DNA of 64,000 bases, taken from contig NZ_CP076458.1 in the NCBI RefSeq assembly GCF_018866245.1, positions 3,348,001 through 3,412,000 of the forward strand. The letters run 5' to 3'. A program made the position numbers and the translations under genes. Under the pieces are notes generated by a model that saw only the letters and a list, made by a program, of their open reading frames with translations, made no database searches and was not told the DNA's origin. The stretch is from Novisyntrophococcus fermenticellae. GTDB taxonomy: Bacteria; Bacillota; Clostridia; Lachnospirales; Lachnospiraceae. This document shows positions 34,107-43,847 of the stretch, piece by piece (within the stretch, counting starts at the first letter, position 1; the number at the start of each line of letters is the position of its first letter).

Positions 34107-36995
34107 TTATTTGATTGTTCGTATATCCAGCAGACTTCTTATATCCTCCTCGTCCAGCCCTCCCGTAAATCCTTTTTTCGGCTCCAGTATACTTCCAATG
34201 AGCTCTTTTTTACGCTCCTGCAAATCGGAGATTTTCTCTTCAATGGTTCCCTGTGTCAGCAGGTGATACACCTGTACTGGATTTTTCTGACCCATTCGAT
34301 GGGCTCTTGCGCTGGCCTGAGATTCAACTGCCGGATTCCACCATGGATCAAACTGAATGACGATATCCGCTTTGGTGAGATTAATTCCGGTTCCTCCGGC
34401 TTTTAAGGAAATTAAAAATACCGCTTCCTTATCACTGTTAAAATTATCAATCTCTATTGCCCGGTCTTCCGCCTTCATCGTTCCATCCAGATAGTAATAA
34501 TTTACGTGATTTCGTATCAGCTCTGCCTCAATAATTTTCAACAGTCTGGTAAACTGTGAAAAAACCAGAACACTATGTCCGTTGCTCACTGATTCTTCTA
34601 TAATATCCATGGCAAAGTCAAGTTTACCGCTTCCTCCCTTGTAATTATCCAGGAATGTGGCAGGATGGGCACAGATCTGCCTTAATCTCGTCAGAGCAGC
34701 TAATATCTCTATATGGCTCCGCTCTATTCCATATTGATCAATTTTAATCTTTAACTCTCTTTTGAAATCCTTATAGCAGGCCGCATACAACTTCTTCTGG
34801 CTTTCCGTCATCCCGGTCAGACAATTCGTCTGGGTCAATGCGGGAAGTTCCGTTAGGACTTCCTTTTTCATTCTTCTTAAGATAAAGGGTCTGACTGCTT
34901 CAGACAATTCTGTATGCCGCCCTTCGTCCTTCCCCTGCATAATCGGTTCTTCATAGACTTTTCGAAATTTTTCTCTTGAAAAGAGATAGCCCGGCATAAG
35001 AAAATCGAAGATAGACCAAAGCTCCTGAAGGCGGTTTTCTATTGGTGTACCCGTAATTGCAAAACAGCATCCGGCATCCAGCTTTTTTACACTTCCCGCA
35101 TTCAGTGTTTCGGGATTCTTGATATTTTGTGCCTCATCCACAAAAACATAGGAGAATTCCATCCCTTCATATGTCTCTATATCATTCTTAAGGGTCGTAT
35201 AAGACGTTACAAGCAAATCATAGTGCAGGCAGGAAGAGAGAAGCTGTCTCCTTCTTTCTCCCGACCCTTCAATTAAAAGAACCTTAAGTTCCGGCAGGAA
35301 CCTGGCTGCCTCCTGCTTCCAGTTATAAAGAAGCGACGTGGGGGCAACTACCAGACTCGGTATGCCTTTCTTCCCCTCCCCCGCCAGAAATGCCAGAACC
35401 TGAAGCGTTTTCCCAAGACCCATCTCATCGGCTAATATACCTCCAAAGGAATAAGAAGCTAATTTCTTCATCCACCGCACACCCTGAATCTGATATTCCC
35501 TGAGTACCCCTTCCAGATGCCCGGGAAACAGTTTCTCGTCTTTATCCCTGCATGCACCTGACAAAGTCCGGATTAATCCGCCGAACCGTGCATCCACCGT
35601 AACATCGGAAAGCCCCTTTTCCTTTCGGTAATTTTCCAGATACAGACAGCGGTTCGATGGAACCTCGAATATACCGTCATGAATGGAATCACTGTCAATT
35701 CCCAGTCCATTAATTAAGTCAATAAATCTTCCGCTGTCGGCAGCGTTCAGGTTGACTATGGAGCCATTTCTCAAACGAAAATATTTTTTTCCGGCTTTAA
35801 TTGCATTCAGAAGTTCCACCAGCTCCTCATCACTTACGTTTTCCAGATTAATATTCATATGAATGACGGATCCGTCTTCCGAAAGGGAAATCCCTGCCAT
35901 CTCAGGACTTTTTACATACAGTTTCTTAAAGTCCTGAGAATAATAAATCTCAGCAATCTTTTTCAAACTGGTCAAATTATCGGTCAGTAAATGCACGATT
36001 TTATCTACCTCATCCAGAAAATAAAGTTTTCCCATGGTGCGAAAACCCAGAGCATTCATCTGTGATGTAACAGTCCTCTCACTGTCGTATTCCCGTAATC
36101 TTTTGTCATTTTCCTGTGGATTCAGCGGATTGAAAATCTTCTTTCCATAACAAAACTCCACCTTTGAGATGATTCCTCCTACGGTTGTATCAAAGTAAAC
36201 CCTACTGACCAGCCTGATATTTTCAAGTTTTTTTCTGGTTTCATGGTCTAATGAAATATTTATATCTTTTCCATATACCTCGAGAAAGTTCTTACGAAAA
36301 AGCTTCAAATCGTCTGCGTCAATTTGAAATCTGATTCTGCATGACTCATTTTTATAGGGATAGAGCTGCCGAAAAAGCTCCCGCCGATTCTGCGATAAAT
36401 ACACCAGACAATTTGTTTTCGAAAAAAACAGATAACTGTAATCGGAAACCATTGGTTCAAAGTCGTCATCGGCAGAATAGTTCACTGTTAGGATGCTTCC
36501 CTCTTTTTCCTGCGCAACCGATAGTTCCGGATTTATGTCTTGTTTGATGTACAGCCTCTTTCCCCCTATTACAGCATGCAATACATTCCTGGCCTGCCAT
36601 AGCAAGTCCAGAAAGCGAATCCGGTAGGGTTCCCCTATGCACACCCTGCCTCCAAAAAAGCAAGAGACTTCCTCATGGTTCTCTTCGGTTCTCTTTATAT
36701 CATGGAGGAACTCCAGCAATCTCCTGTCTTCCATGGAAAAATACATTCTATCCGGCTCAAATATAAAATTTTTGCTGAAACACCAGGGCTTCCCCTGTTC
36801 GAAATTATGGAGAAACCCCCTCAGATCCGTTATTCGGTACCTCTTATCCAGCCCGGCCGACAGTTCCAGGCTCATCTCACCGTCTTCATCTGGGTAAATG
36901 ATATTCATACCGAGGTTAATGAGCAGTTTACCGTATGAAGCTCCTGCACCCTTATAGAATAGGGTATCATGAAAATTAATCAGCTTTTTCCCCAC
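34107..36995 (-). CDS. SNF2-family DNA translocase/helicase
   Basis: 962 residues. The C-terminal half is a full SNF2 ATPase: Walker A DEMGLGKTLQVL (about residue 525), DEAQ box in VFVDEAQNIKN (about 618), GTPIENRLQELW, then the helicase C domain with LVFSQFTRLLK and RAHRMGQKNPVQVY (motif VI, about 898). The first 450 residues match the bacterial SNF2-associated region without a clear zinc motif. It starts 11 bp after jetC, at the place where Wadjet operons usually have jetD, so it probably works with the SMC complex on DNA. Confidence 0.88.
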   Translation of the reverse strand: MGKKLINFHDTLFYKGAGASYGKLLINLGMNIIYPDEDGEMSLELSAGLDKRYRITDLRGFLHNFEQGKPWCFSKNFIFEPDRMYFSMEDRRLLEFLHDIKRTEENHEEVSCFFGGRVCIGEPYRIRFLDLLWQARNVLHAVIGGKRLYIKQDINPELSVAQEKEGSILTVNYSADDDFEPMVSDYSYLFFSKTNCLVYLSQNRRELFRQLYPYKNESCRIRFQIDADDLKLFRKNFLEVYGKDINISLDHETRKKLENIRLVSRVYFDTTVGGIISKVEFCYGKKIFNPLNPQENDKRLREYDSERTVTSQMNALGFRTMGKLYFLDEVDKIVHLLTDNLTSLKKIAEIYYSQDFKKLYVKSPEMAGISLSEDGSVIHMNINLENVSDEELVELLNAIKAGKKYFRLRNGSIVNLNAADSGRFIDLINGLGIDSDSIHDGIFEVPSNRCLYLENYRKEKGLSDVTVDARFGGLIRTLSGACRDKDEKLFPGHLEGVLREYQIQGVRWMKKLASYSFGGILADEMGLGKTLQVLAFLAGEGKKGIPSLVVAPTSLLYNWKQEAARFLPELKVLLIEGSGERRRQLLSSCLHYDLLVTSYTTLKNDIETYEGMEFSYVFVDEAQNIKNPETLNAGSVKKLDAGCCFAITGTPIENRLQELWSIFDFLMPGYLFSREKFRKVYEEPIMQGKDEGRHTELSEAVRPFILRRMKKEVLTELPALTQTNCLTGMTESQKKLYAACYKDFKRELKIKIDQYGIERSHIEILAALTRLRQICAHPATFLDNYKGGSGKLDFAMDIIEESVSNGHSVLVFSQFTRLLKIIEAELIRNHVNYYYLDGTMKAEDRAIEIDNFNSDKEAVFLISLKAGGTGINLTKADIVIQFDPWWNPAVESQASARAHRMGQKNPVQVYHLLTQGTIEEKISDLQERKKELIGSILEPKKGFTGGLDEEDIRSLLDIRTIK

Positions 36996-37006
36996 TTTTC
37001 CACCTC

Positions 37007-40000
37007 TTAATTAACTCTCTCAAATCGTGACAGATCATCAATCCGAAAGAGAGATGCCGATATTGCTTCCTGTTCCTCCCCGGGAATCTCTCTCTTAACA
37101 GTCCGCTGCTCAATGTACTCCTCATCTCTCCCCACCTCCCGCTCAATACTCAGTGAATAGATGAGATTAAAACGGTCATAAATTGTATGTTCTTTTAAAT
37201 CTGTAAGACATATCATCTGGGTATTATACTTCCTGGAAATTTCAAACAATGGTTTCAGCAAATGTTCCGAGGTAATGGGACCAAAGGGATTATCCATAAT
37301 CAGAACCTTACTCTGACTTAAATTCCCCGGCATAACTTCTCCACGCATATAAGTCAGCAAAGATATAAATACAACAAAAGCACTGACAAACTTTTCTCCT
37401 CCTGAGGTTTCTTCAATCACCTGGCGCCAGCTCTTCTTTCTCAATCGGTTCGGCTCTATTTTCATCAGATTTATGTGAACTTTGTTAATACCTGCAAACC
37501 GATCAAACAGGGCATAGGAATTAATTTCATTCAACAGCAGGTTCTCGGCGGACTTTTCCTGCCTGAACAAGTTCTCGCACTTTAAGATAGTTTCTTTCAA
37601 GTACTCCTTTAATGCCAACGTGTCCAGACTGTCTTTTGGGGGCAGATCAATTAAAAGCATCTTACATCTGCGTCCATCAAGATCAATGACTGAGTTCCGG
37701 TCAATACTGTTCAGCTCATCATATACATTTTTCAGATAGCTCAGCGTATTATCAAGAATACTTTTTTCCATGTCATCCATCTTCTTCAAATCGATGGAAT
37801 GCTGCGCAAGCTTTCTGTCAATCTGCATATACACCCTGGAAAAAGCATGCTTTGCAAGCTCCGGCTGGTATCTTTTTTCCCCTGCCAGAATAGAGCCAAA
37901 GAGAACCTTAAACATCTCACTTTTAACCGTGAACTCCGTCTCCAGTTCCATGTAGACGGAAGACAGGCTATCTCTTTGTATCCGTATCTTCTCCGCCGTA
38001 TGCTTTTCCATCTGCAGCTGCTCCTTTACCCATTCCTGCAAATCCTCGGGTAATGGAAATCCTTCTTTGTCTTCTTCCGCAAAGCTGCGGAACTCTTCCA
38101 GAGTAAAGAGCATCTTATTCAGCTCCCCTGTATCCTTTTTCAGTACAAGCAGTTCCTTTTCCAGTTTCTTCAATGCATCCTTACAGCTTTTCTTTTCCGC
38201 CTCAAAATCCAGACTTCTGACTGCCTCCGGGTTGAGTGCCTTGTCTCGGCCACATCGGTCTGTTATCATCCTAAGCGCATATTTTACATCTGAATTTTTA
38301 CCGGCAGCAGCAATACGCACAGTGTCAAGCTCCCCTTTTAACTCAGCCTCTATCTGCTCTGATTCCCCCTGCTCTTTTGTTATTTTGTCGAGCAGTGAAG
38401 CACTATATTCCCTGCCCTCGTAATCCTCGTCCCTGACATACAGCTGCATAAGCTCTTTTTGCTTCTCTTCCCGTCTGCGTCTGTAATCCTCCAGTATATC
38501 CTGCAGATTCCGGATTTTTCCGTCGCTTTCAGAAGTCAGGACTTTTAACCTGGCTTCCAGCTTCTCCGGTTCCTCGTAAAATCTTCCCGCCGGTTTCGCA
38601 TCCTGATATCTGAGATATTGTTTTTTGTTATTCTCAATATCTGTATTTCTGTTTCTTAAGATCTCTTCTTTTTCATGAATTTCTTCCGAGATTTTTTCCA
38701 GGACATCCTCGATCTCTCCTATCTGACGGAGCATCTCTTCTTCCTGCTTCTCCAACTGCTGTTTCTTCTCCCTGGCTCCTCTGATTTCCTCTGTCCTTTT
38801 CAGGAATACCGACACTTCTTCATTTCTTCGTAACAAGATCCCCTGTTGATTTTCAATTCCCCACCTCTTTATTTCCTTCTCTGAGAGCTGTTTTTTGAGC
38901 TTATTGATTTCAATTTCCAGCTCCATAATGCTTTGCTCATTGGATTGCAGGATCTCTTCGGCCTTATCATGGGCTCGGAAGATTCTTTCGGCTTCCTCCC
39001 TTGTATAAGTAAAACTCTCCGCCTTTAGAATTGCAATCTCCGTATGCTTTAAGGATTCCCTTGCCGATAAGCAGACCTCATCATTTTTCCTTATTTTTAA
39101 GTTGATTTCTTCCATAAGCTCTTTCAGAAAATTTTTGTTCAGCAGCCGGTCATCATATGTAACTAGGAATTCGGACTCCCCCAGACGGTAAACATGTTTC
39201 CCGGATTTAACAGCCAGAGAATCCGCCAACTTCTCTTTTTCAATCAGAGGTAAAAAGGACGGAAGAGCTCCTTGGAATTCCAGGCTCCTGATTTTATCCA
39301 TATCTTTACGGGACAAAATTAAGGAAACAGACAAAAATGGGTTGTTTTTTAAAAGTTTGACCTTTTCATATCTGTCACAGTCAAGATTTTTAATCCACTC
39401 GTACCCGTGCTCCGCATAGATACCATGTTCTTCCAGAACCTTTACAACTTCCTCCGGCAACTCTGCTATGCGCTCCGATTCGTATTGCTTTTGCTGCTTC
39501 CTAAGTATTGAATTATCCAGTGTCATTTCCTGAATCAGGTGACTGTACCTTTCGGCTTCCCCTTGCAGTATACTTAAGACTTTCTCTCTGTCATATAAAG
39601 CATCCTCCGTTAATTGGTATCCCCGGAGGATTTTTTCCATCTGGTTTTTCTTATCCTTAAAGACCTGAAGTGCATTCTCCGACTGACTCTTTTCCACAGC
39701 GAGTGTCTCCCGCCTTTTTGTGCATTCCTGTAATTCCTGTTGTGCCACGTTCAGGTTTTGGCTGAGACGTTCTGCCTGCTCCTTGAGTTCCTCTATCTGC
39801 TGCCGGCATTCTTCCTTTTCCTGTCTGAACTTCTCTTCTATGACCGTTGGATCAAGGAAAGTATCTCCCCCTTTTCGGGAGCGTAGATTAATTTCCGGAT
39901 AAGATACCAGTAATTCCTTTTCCCTTTCTTTATATGCTTTGATACGGCTTAGAACATCAATCCGTTCTTTTTGCAGAACCTTGACCTTTTCTTTTTGGTC

Positions 40001-41380
40001 TTTTCTCTTGTTTTTGTTGTCGATTTGCCTGTCTCCTGCCTCTTTTAACAGTCCTTCTTCCAGCTCTTTTAAATCTCTTAGACTTTTTCCCCTCTCCCCA
40101 TAAATCTCTTTCAGGGAAAATGAAATATCTAAAATAATTTCTTTTTGGTCCTCCTGCTTCAGGTTCTCCTTTTCCAGCTCCGTCTCGAATCCGGTAATCC
40201 TGCTGCCCAGCTCCTTTAATTCCTCCCGGCAGGAAAGCCCCAGCATCACTTTCTTTTGATACTCCAATCTATGAGCTTTTTCCTTCTGACTATTAAGTGC
40301 ATGCGCAAGATCTTCCTGATGCTTTTCCAGCTCCCCGAGTTCTTTATTGACCTTATGATATTCCCCGGACAACCTTTCATATTCCAGATAATTAAATGCT
40401 TCTTTCATTTGATCCGTTTCATGCAGCAGGCGCTTTTCTGATGCAAGCTGCATATGCAGCTGTCTCTTCACCGCCTCTCCTGCATTTCCAAGTTTCTCTT
40501 TACAGATTCTGTTCAGCTGAAAAGAATTTTCCTGTTTTTCCAATGCTTCTATCAGAGGTTCAGACCTTGTCCGGAAGTTTTCAAAAACCACCCGTTCTTT
40601 TACCATAGCTTCATTCCTCAGCCGGGAAACAGCATGATTCTTGATCAATTCTCTGATATTCTCGATAAAGCTTCCATCCTGATTTAACTGATCCTCAATT
40701 GTTGGAAGAAACCATTTCTTAATCAGCGCATTACTTGTTTTGCAGTCATTGAAAAAAGAATTCAGCCCTGCCTCTGATTCGTTGATTTTTACCATCAGAT
40801 TTTTCCACTCAAATGCATGAATCTGATATGCAAGCAGTCTTCGGTTATACTCTCTTTTATCATCCGGCAGTTCCCATCGGTAAAGCCATACCTTCTGTCC
40901 TTCTTTTTCCGCATTGGAAAGACTTTTAATTACCTTATCAAACTCAATCAGCCTTACAACACCTTTTTCTTCCTCCAATAATTCAATATTTCGGATATCA
41001 AATCTGCCGCCCTCCTCATACTCAGAAAGAAAGGTAACCACTTTCAGCCTTTCATCCTCCTCTTCGGTGTTTCTGCTGAGAACCCTTTTGACGCCTATTC
41101 CCGTCATAACACGCTTTGACTGTCCGTCCAATATCCATTCGATCATAATATAACAAGGCGATTTAACGTTTGTAAAATAGCTTTTGAAATTTCGATCCTT
41201 CAACTTTAACTTTGGCACCATCGGCTGCATCATCATCTGCACCAGAACCGTCTTCCCTCCACCGTTTTGCAGGTTCAGCAAGGCGTCCTCGCCATCAGCA
41301 AAATCAAAAGTCTGATCGTAGATATGCCTGTTTTCGTTATATACAAAATTAATAATTCTTATCTTTCCGATCTTTGCCAT
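37007..41380 (-). CDS. jetC: MukB/JetC-like SMC ATPase of a Wadjet-like complex
   Basis: 1457 residues, an SMC-type ATPase. The head is split: Walker A LQNGGGKTVLV (residues 37-47) at the N-terminus, ABC signature TSGGEKFVSAF (about 1320) and Walker B KVLIMDNPFG (about 1360) at the C-terminus. Between them lie two long stretches of Lys/Glu-rich coiled coil (about 270-520 and 750-1150) around a hinge-like middle. The Walker B has DNP in place of DE, as in MukB-type proteins. Wadjet JetC proteins extrude plasmid DNA loops. It lies 18 bp after jetB. Confidence 0.86.
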   Translation of the reverse strand: MAKIGKIRIINFVYNENRHIYDQTFDFADGEDALLNLQNGGGKTVLVQMMMQPMVPKLKLKDRNFKSYFTNVKSPCYIMIEWILDGQSKRVMTGIGVKRVLSRNTEEEDERLKVVTFLSEYEEGGRFDIRNIELLEEEKGVVRLIEFDKVIKSLSNAEKEGQKVWLYRWELPDDKREYNRRLLAYQIHAFEWKNLMVKINESEAGLNSFFNDCKTSNALIKKWFLPTIEDQLNQDGSFIENIRELIKNHAVSRLRNEAMVKERVVFENFRTRSEPLIEALEKQENSFQLNRICKEKLGNAGEAVKRQLHMQLASEKRLLHETDQMKEAFNYLEYERLSGEYHKVNKELGELEKHQEDLAHALNSQKEKAHRLEYQKKVMLGLSCREELKELGSRITGFETELEKENLKQEDQKEIILDISFSLKEIYGERGKSLRDLKELEEGLLKEAGDRQIDNKNKRKDQKEKVKVLQKERIDVLSRIKAYKEREKELLVSYPEINLRSRKGGDTFLDPTVIEEKFRQEKEECRQQIEELKEQAERLSQNLNVAQQELQECTKRRETLAVEKSQSENALQVFKDKKNQMEKILRGYQLTEDALYDREKVLSILQGEAERYSHLIQEMTLDNSILRKQQKQYESERIAELPEEVVKVLEEHGIYAEHGYEWIKNLDCDRYEKVKLLKNNPFLSVSLILSRKDMDKIRSLEFQGALPSFLPLIEKEKLADSLAVKSGKHVYRLGESEFLVTYDDRLLNKNFLKELMEEINLKIRKNDEVCLSARESLKHTEIAILKAESFTYTREEAERIFRAHDKAEEILQSNEQSIMELEIEINKLKKQLSEKEIKRWGIENQQGILLRRNEEVSVFLKRTEEIRGAREKKQQLEKQEEEMLRQIGEIEDVLEKISEEIHEKEEILRNRNTDIENNKKQYLRYQDAKPAGRFYEEPEKLEARLKVLTSESDGKIRNLQDILEDYRRRREEKQKELMQLYVRDEDYEGREYSASLLDKITKEQGESEQIEAELKGELDTVRIAAAGKNSDVKYALRMITDRCGRDKALNPEAVRSLDFEAEKKSCKDALKKLEKELLVLKKDTGELNKMLFTLEEFRSFAEEDKEGFPLPEDLQEWVKEQLQMEKHTAEKIRIQRDSLSSVYMELETEFTVKSEMFKVLFGSILAGEKRYQPELAKHAFSRVYMQIDRKLAQHSIDLKKMDDMEKSILDNTLSYLKNVYDELNSIDRNSVIDLDGRRCKMLLIDLPPKDSLDTLALKEYLKETILKCENLFRQEKSAENLLLNEINSYALFDRFAGINKVHINLMKIEPNRLRKKSWRQVIEETSGGEKFVSAFVVFISLLTYMRGEVMPGNLSQSKVLIMDNPFGPITSEHLLKPLFEISRKYNTQMICLTDLKEHTIYDRFNLIYSLSIEREVGRDEEYIEQRTVKREIPGEEQEAISASLFRIDDLSRFERVN

Positions 41381-41398
41381 TGTGTCTCCTTATCATCC

Positions 41399-42088
41399 TT
41401 ATCTTTCCAGTAATTTCTCAATAATTTCAATTCTCTCCCCATCCAGGAAATGATACATCATAAGATTGGTGAATTTTACTGTGGGCCTGGCCTCCTCCTC
41501 TGCCTTATCATAAATCAGCAGATCCTGCTTTTCCATAAATGCACAAACACTGCGCAAATACCCATATTTTGTCTTCCTCTTCCCCGGCTCATCAATTGGA
41601 AGAGCACTCCACTGTTCGTACATCGTAGTAATATTAAACTTTGCCTCTTCCTGTTCCCGCTCAATATTTTTTTTACGGGCGGCAAAGGTAAGACGTTCAC
41701 TTACAATTGTTTCCAAATCTCCAACCCTGATAAAGTCTCTGGATTTTACAAAACTTCCTTTACCGCTGAAAAACGTCATAATCAAGATTGTGATAATATA
41801 TTGGGAAAGATAAAAGTCTACCTTTCTGGCATCATAGCTAATGACCTTTTGCAGCTTCATATCTTTGATACCAATTACATCGTTCTCCTCATGGGGAATC
41901 AAATAAACCACCTGATTAAAACGCTCGATGGAAACATCGCTTTCTTTCGCAAGGATCTCCAACAGTTCCCGCACTTCACTGTCAGAGTAATCCATATAAA
42001 ATTCCTTATTATTTTCATAGCTGAGTTCTCCTTCTTTCAGCAGAAAATAATAGATTCTCATGGCTTTACTCAGATTTGCTTCATTCAA
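41399..42088 (-). CDS. jetB: MukE/JetB-like kite subunit (DUF6063 type)
   Basis: 229 residues, mostly helical with winged-helix character, no membrane segment. It starts LSKAMRIYYFLLKEGELSYENNKEFYMDYSD and has IKDMKLQKVISYDARKVDFYLSQY mid-protein. Position (second gene, 8-bp overlap with jetA, before the SMC gene) and size match the MukE-like JetB of Wadjet systems of clostridia. The family assignment comes partly from context. Confidence 0.72.
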   Translation of the reverse strand: MNEANLSKAMRIYYFLLKEGELSYENNKEFYMDYSDSEVRELLEILAKESDVSIERFNQVVYLIPHEENDVIGIKDMKLQKVISYDARKVDFYLSQYIITILIMTFFSGKGSFVKSRDFIRVGDLETIVSERLTFAARKKNIEREQEEAKFNITTMYEQWSALPIDEPGKRKTKYGYLRSVCAFMEKQDLLIYDKAEEEARPTVKFTNLMMYHFLDGERIEIIEKLLER

Positions 42089-43703
42089 AATCCTCTACCT
42101 CCATTTTAAACAACAGATTCGGACAGTGAAGTCCCATAGTGATTTCCATAGCTGACCCATGTTCCATCGCACGTTCCGGAATAAAAATCTGCTCTTTTGG
42201 AAATACCTGAATTGTAAGTTTCTTTATATTTTTGTAGATACTGTTTCTGCCAATAAGCCTTAAAACACAGTATTTTACATCAAACTCTTCTGAGGGATTA
42301 AATAAGGTCCTATTCTTTTGCTGTTTAATCAGTATAAAATCAATTTCTTTTTGCGAGCTTAAGTTGAGCAAAACATTCGTAAGAATTCTGATCTCAGGCA
42401 CCAGTTTCCCGTACTCCTCGCCTACGGCTTCAAGCAGTTGCTTAAGCGTCAGTTCTTTTCCCGCCGCAGCTGTATATTTGCAGATCATCTCAAATATATC
42501 CAGATACTTTTCATTTCTATCGCGTATCTTTTTATCATTTTCACTTTCCAGCTTACTGAAATACTTGTCCGACATCAGAATACCACTACCCTCGTTGGAT
42601 GTCTCTCCACTTTGGATTTTCTGCTCCTTAAGAACCTTCCCAAAATTAAAATACTGATTTACCGAGGGCTTGAATAAAGGCCTCAATACTTTAATCAATG
42701 GATTGCTTAAGGTAATATCTTCTTCCAATCTATTCACTACTGCCTCTTCAAAGTTCATACGATTCTCAAATCCTATAAACAAAAGCTCATCAACTGCCTC
42801 ATTATATATTTTTTGAAGCTCCTGTTGTTTTAAAAGGAGTCTGGACTGTTCCGTAATAATCATTTTAAGGCGGCTCCGGATATAAAACAGATTCTCCCGC
42901 TCCTGTTCCATCACGTTCGGAGAACACTTGTCATCGCTTTCCTCCAGGGATTGTTCCACTGTTGCAATCAATTCATACAAGCTGTCATATCCGCTTTTTT
43001 GTTCCTCCAACGTGTCAAAGGTACTGTTATAAATTTTCTCATATTCGTCAATACCGGCATTCCCTATATCTTCCTTGACTTTTTTGATAAAGTAGTTAAT
43101 TTTCTGTATCTGGGTTTTACTCAAATGAAACAAATTATCCACGCTGTTTCTGGCATCCGTGAAATTTCGCTTTTTGATAGACAGGCTTAACTTGAACTGC
43201 TCAATGGAAATCTGCATGGCCTCTTCGATTTCCAGAGTATTAAACATAAACTTATACCCCTGAGGCGTCATATAGTAAGAATAGACCGAATCACCACCAA
43301 GAGAAATCCTTTTGTCATCAATTAATTTAACATGAATCTTTTCTTCTTTTTGGGATTCAAAATTATATGTAATAAAATAATAAGGAACACCGGCATTTTG
43401 CAGACACTCCTTAATCAGGCAGTCTGTTATATCCTGATATTCCTCATCCTGTAGATTCTTATGCAGATATTCAGCATCCATTCTTCTGATAAAACCCGCA
43501 AGATCCTGCTTTGTACAGGTCTCTTCTATCAGAGATTTCTCCATTATAAACAAAAGCACCAACATGACCAGATTCACCGCTTCTGATCCGTTTATGTGAT
43601 ACTCCCTGAGTTTCTGTTTCCTGGATACCCGCTCTGTCAGAAAGGCTACGATTGCAACAATCTCTGCCCTTTTATGAAAATTCTTTAAAAATTCATAAGT
43701 CAA
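42081..43703 (-). CDS. jetA: MukF/JetA-like kleisin subunit (DUF5716 type)
   Basis: 540 residues. The N-terminal part YEFLKNFHKRAEIVAIVAFLTERVS is the usual beginning of clostridial JetA proteins, followed by helical and coiled-coil regions (about 160-330) and a C-terminal domain that ends EVEDFE. Kleisins bridge the SMC heads. I take a TTG start at 43703 (AGGGAG 12 bases upstream) because a promoter at 43767-43739 would start transcription inside the longer frame that begins at 43748. The longer GTG start is the alternative. Confidence 0.75.
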   Translation of the reverse strand: MTYEFLKNFHKRAEIVAIVAFLTERVSRKQKLREYHINGSEAVNLVMLVLLFIMEKSLIEETCTKQDLAGFIRRMDAEYLHKNLQDEEYQDITDCLIKECLQNAGVPYYFITYNFESQKEEKIHVKLIDDKRISLGGDSVYSYYMTPQGYKFMFNTLEIEEAMQISIEQFKLSLSIKKRNFTDARNSVDNLFHLSKTQIQKINYFIKKVKEDIGNAGIDEYEKIYNSTFDTLEEQKSGYDSLYELIATVEQSLEESDDKCSPNVMEQERENLFYIRSRLKMIITEQSRLLLKQQELQKIYNEAVDELLFIGFENRMNFEEAVVNRLEEDITLSNPLIKVLRPLFKPSVNQYFNFGKVLKEQKIQSGETSNEGSGILMSDKYFSKLESENDKKIRDRNEKYLDIFEMICKYTAAAGKELTLKQLLEAVGEEYGKLVPEIRILTNVLLNLSSQKEIDFILIKQQKNRTLFNPSEEFDVKYCVLRLIGRNSIYKNIKKLTIQVFPKEQIFIPERAMEHGSAMEITMGLHCPNLLFKMEVEDFE

Positions 43704-43738
43704 AATTATATTCCACTCCCTTTGCTTTTCTCCACTAT

Positions 43739-43767
43739 AAGATATCACATTGTGGGAATGACAGCAA
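43739..43767 (-). promoter_or_regulatory. Promoter of the jetABC-SNF2 operon
   Basis: TTGCTG (43767-43762), 17-nt spacer, TATCTT (43744-43739). Predicted start of transcription near 43732. It is back to back with the promoter of the DMT transporter, which lies about 13 bp away. Confidence 0.55.
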
Positions 43768-43779
43768 GTATATGCACAA

Positions 43780-43808
43780 TTGAATTCACTGGTACGCTAT
43801 GTTATACT
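43780..43808 (+). promoter_or_regulatory. Promoter of the DMT transporter gene
   Basis: TTGAAT (43780-43785), 17-nt spacer, TATACT (43803-43808). Predicted start of transcription near 43815, inside the palindrome described next. Confidence 0.75.
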
Positions 43809-43811
43809 CTT

Positions 43812-43834
43812 CATATCCCCCCATGGGGGATATG
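43812..43834 (+). promoter_or_regulatory. Perfect C/G-tract palindrome at the transcription start (operator candidate)
   Basis: Two 10-bp arms, CATATCCCCC and GGGGGATATG, separated by CAT, cover the predicted +1 of the transporter gene and end just before its GAAGGAGG. The C5/G5 tracts flanked by AT resemble operators of CsoR/RcnR-type regulators; a hairpin in the mRNA near the ribosome site is the alternative. Confidence 0.6.
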
Positions 43835-43847
43835 AAGGAGGCGGTTT

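Noticed and set aside
37007..43703. RecN/SbcC-type repair ATPase instead of JetC
   Set aside because: The gene order with two small helical partners and the DNP Walker B fit the MukBEF/Wadjet class better.
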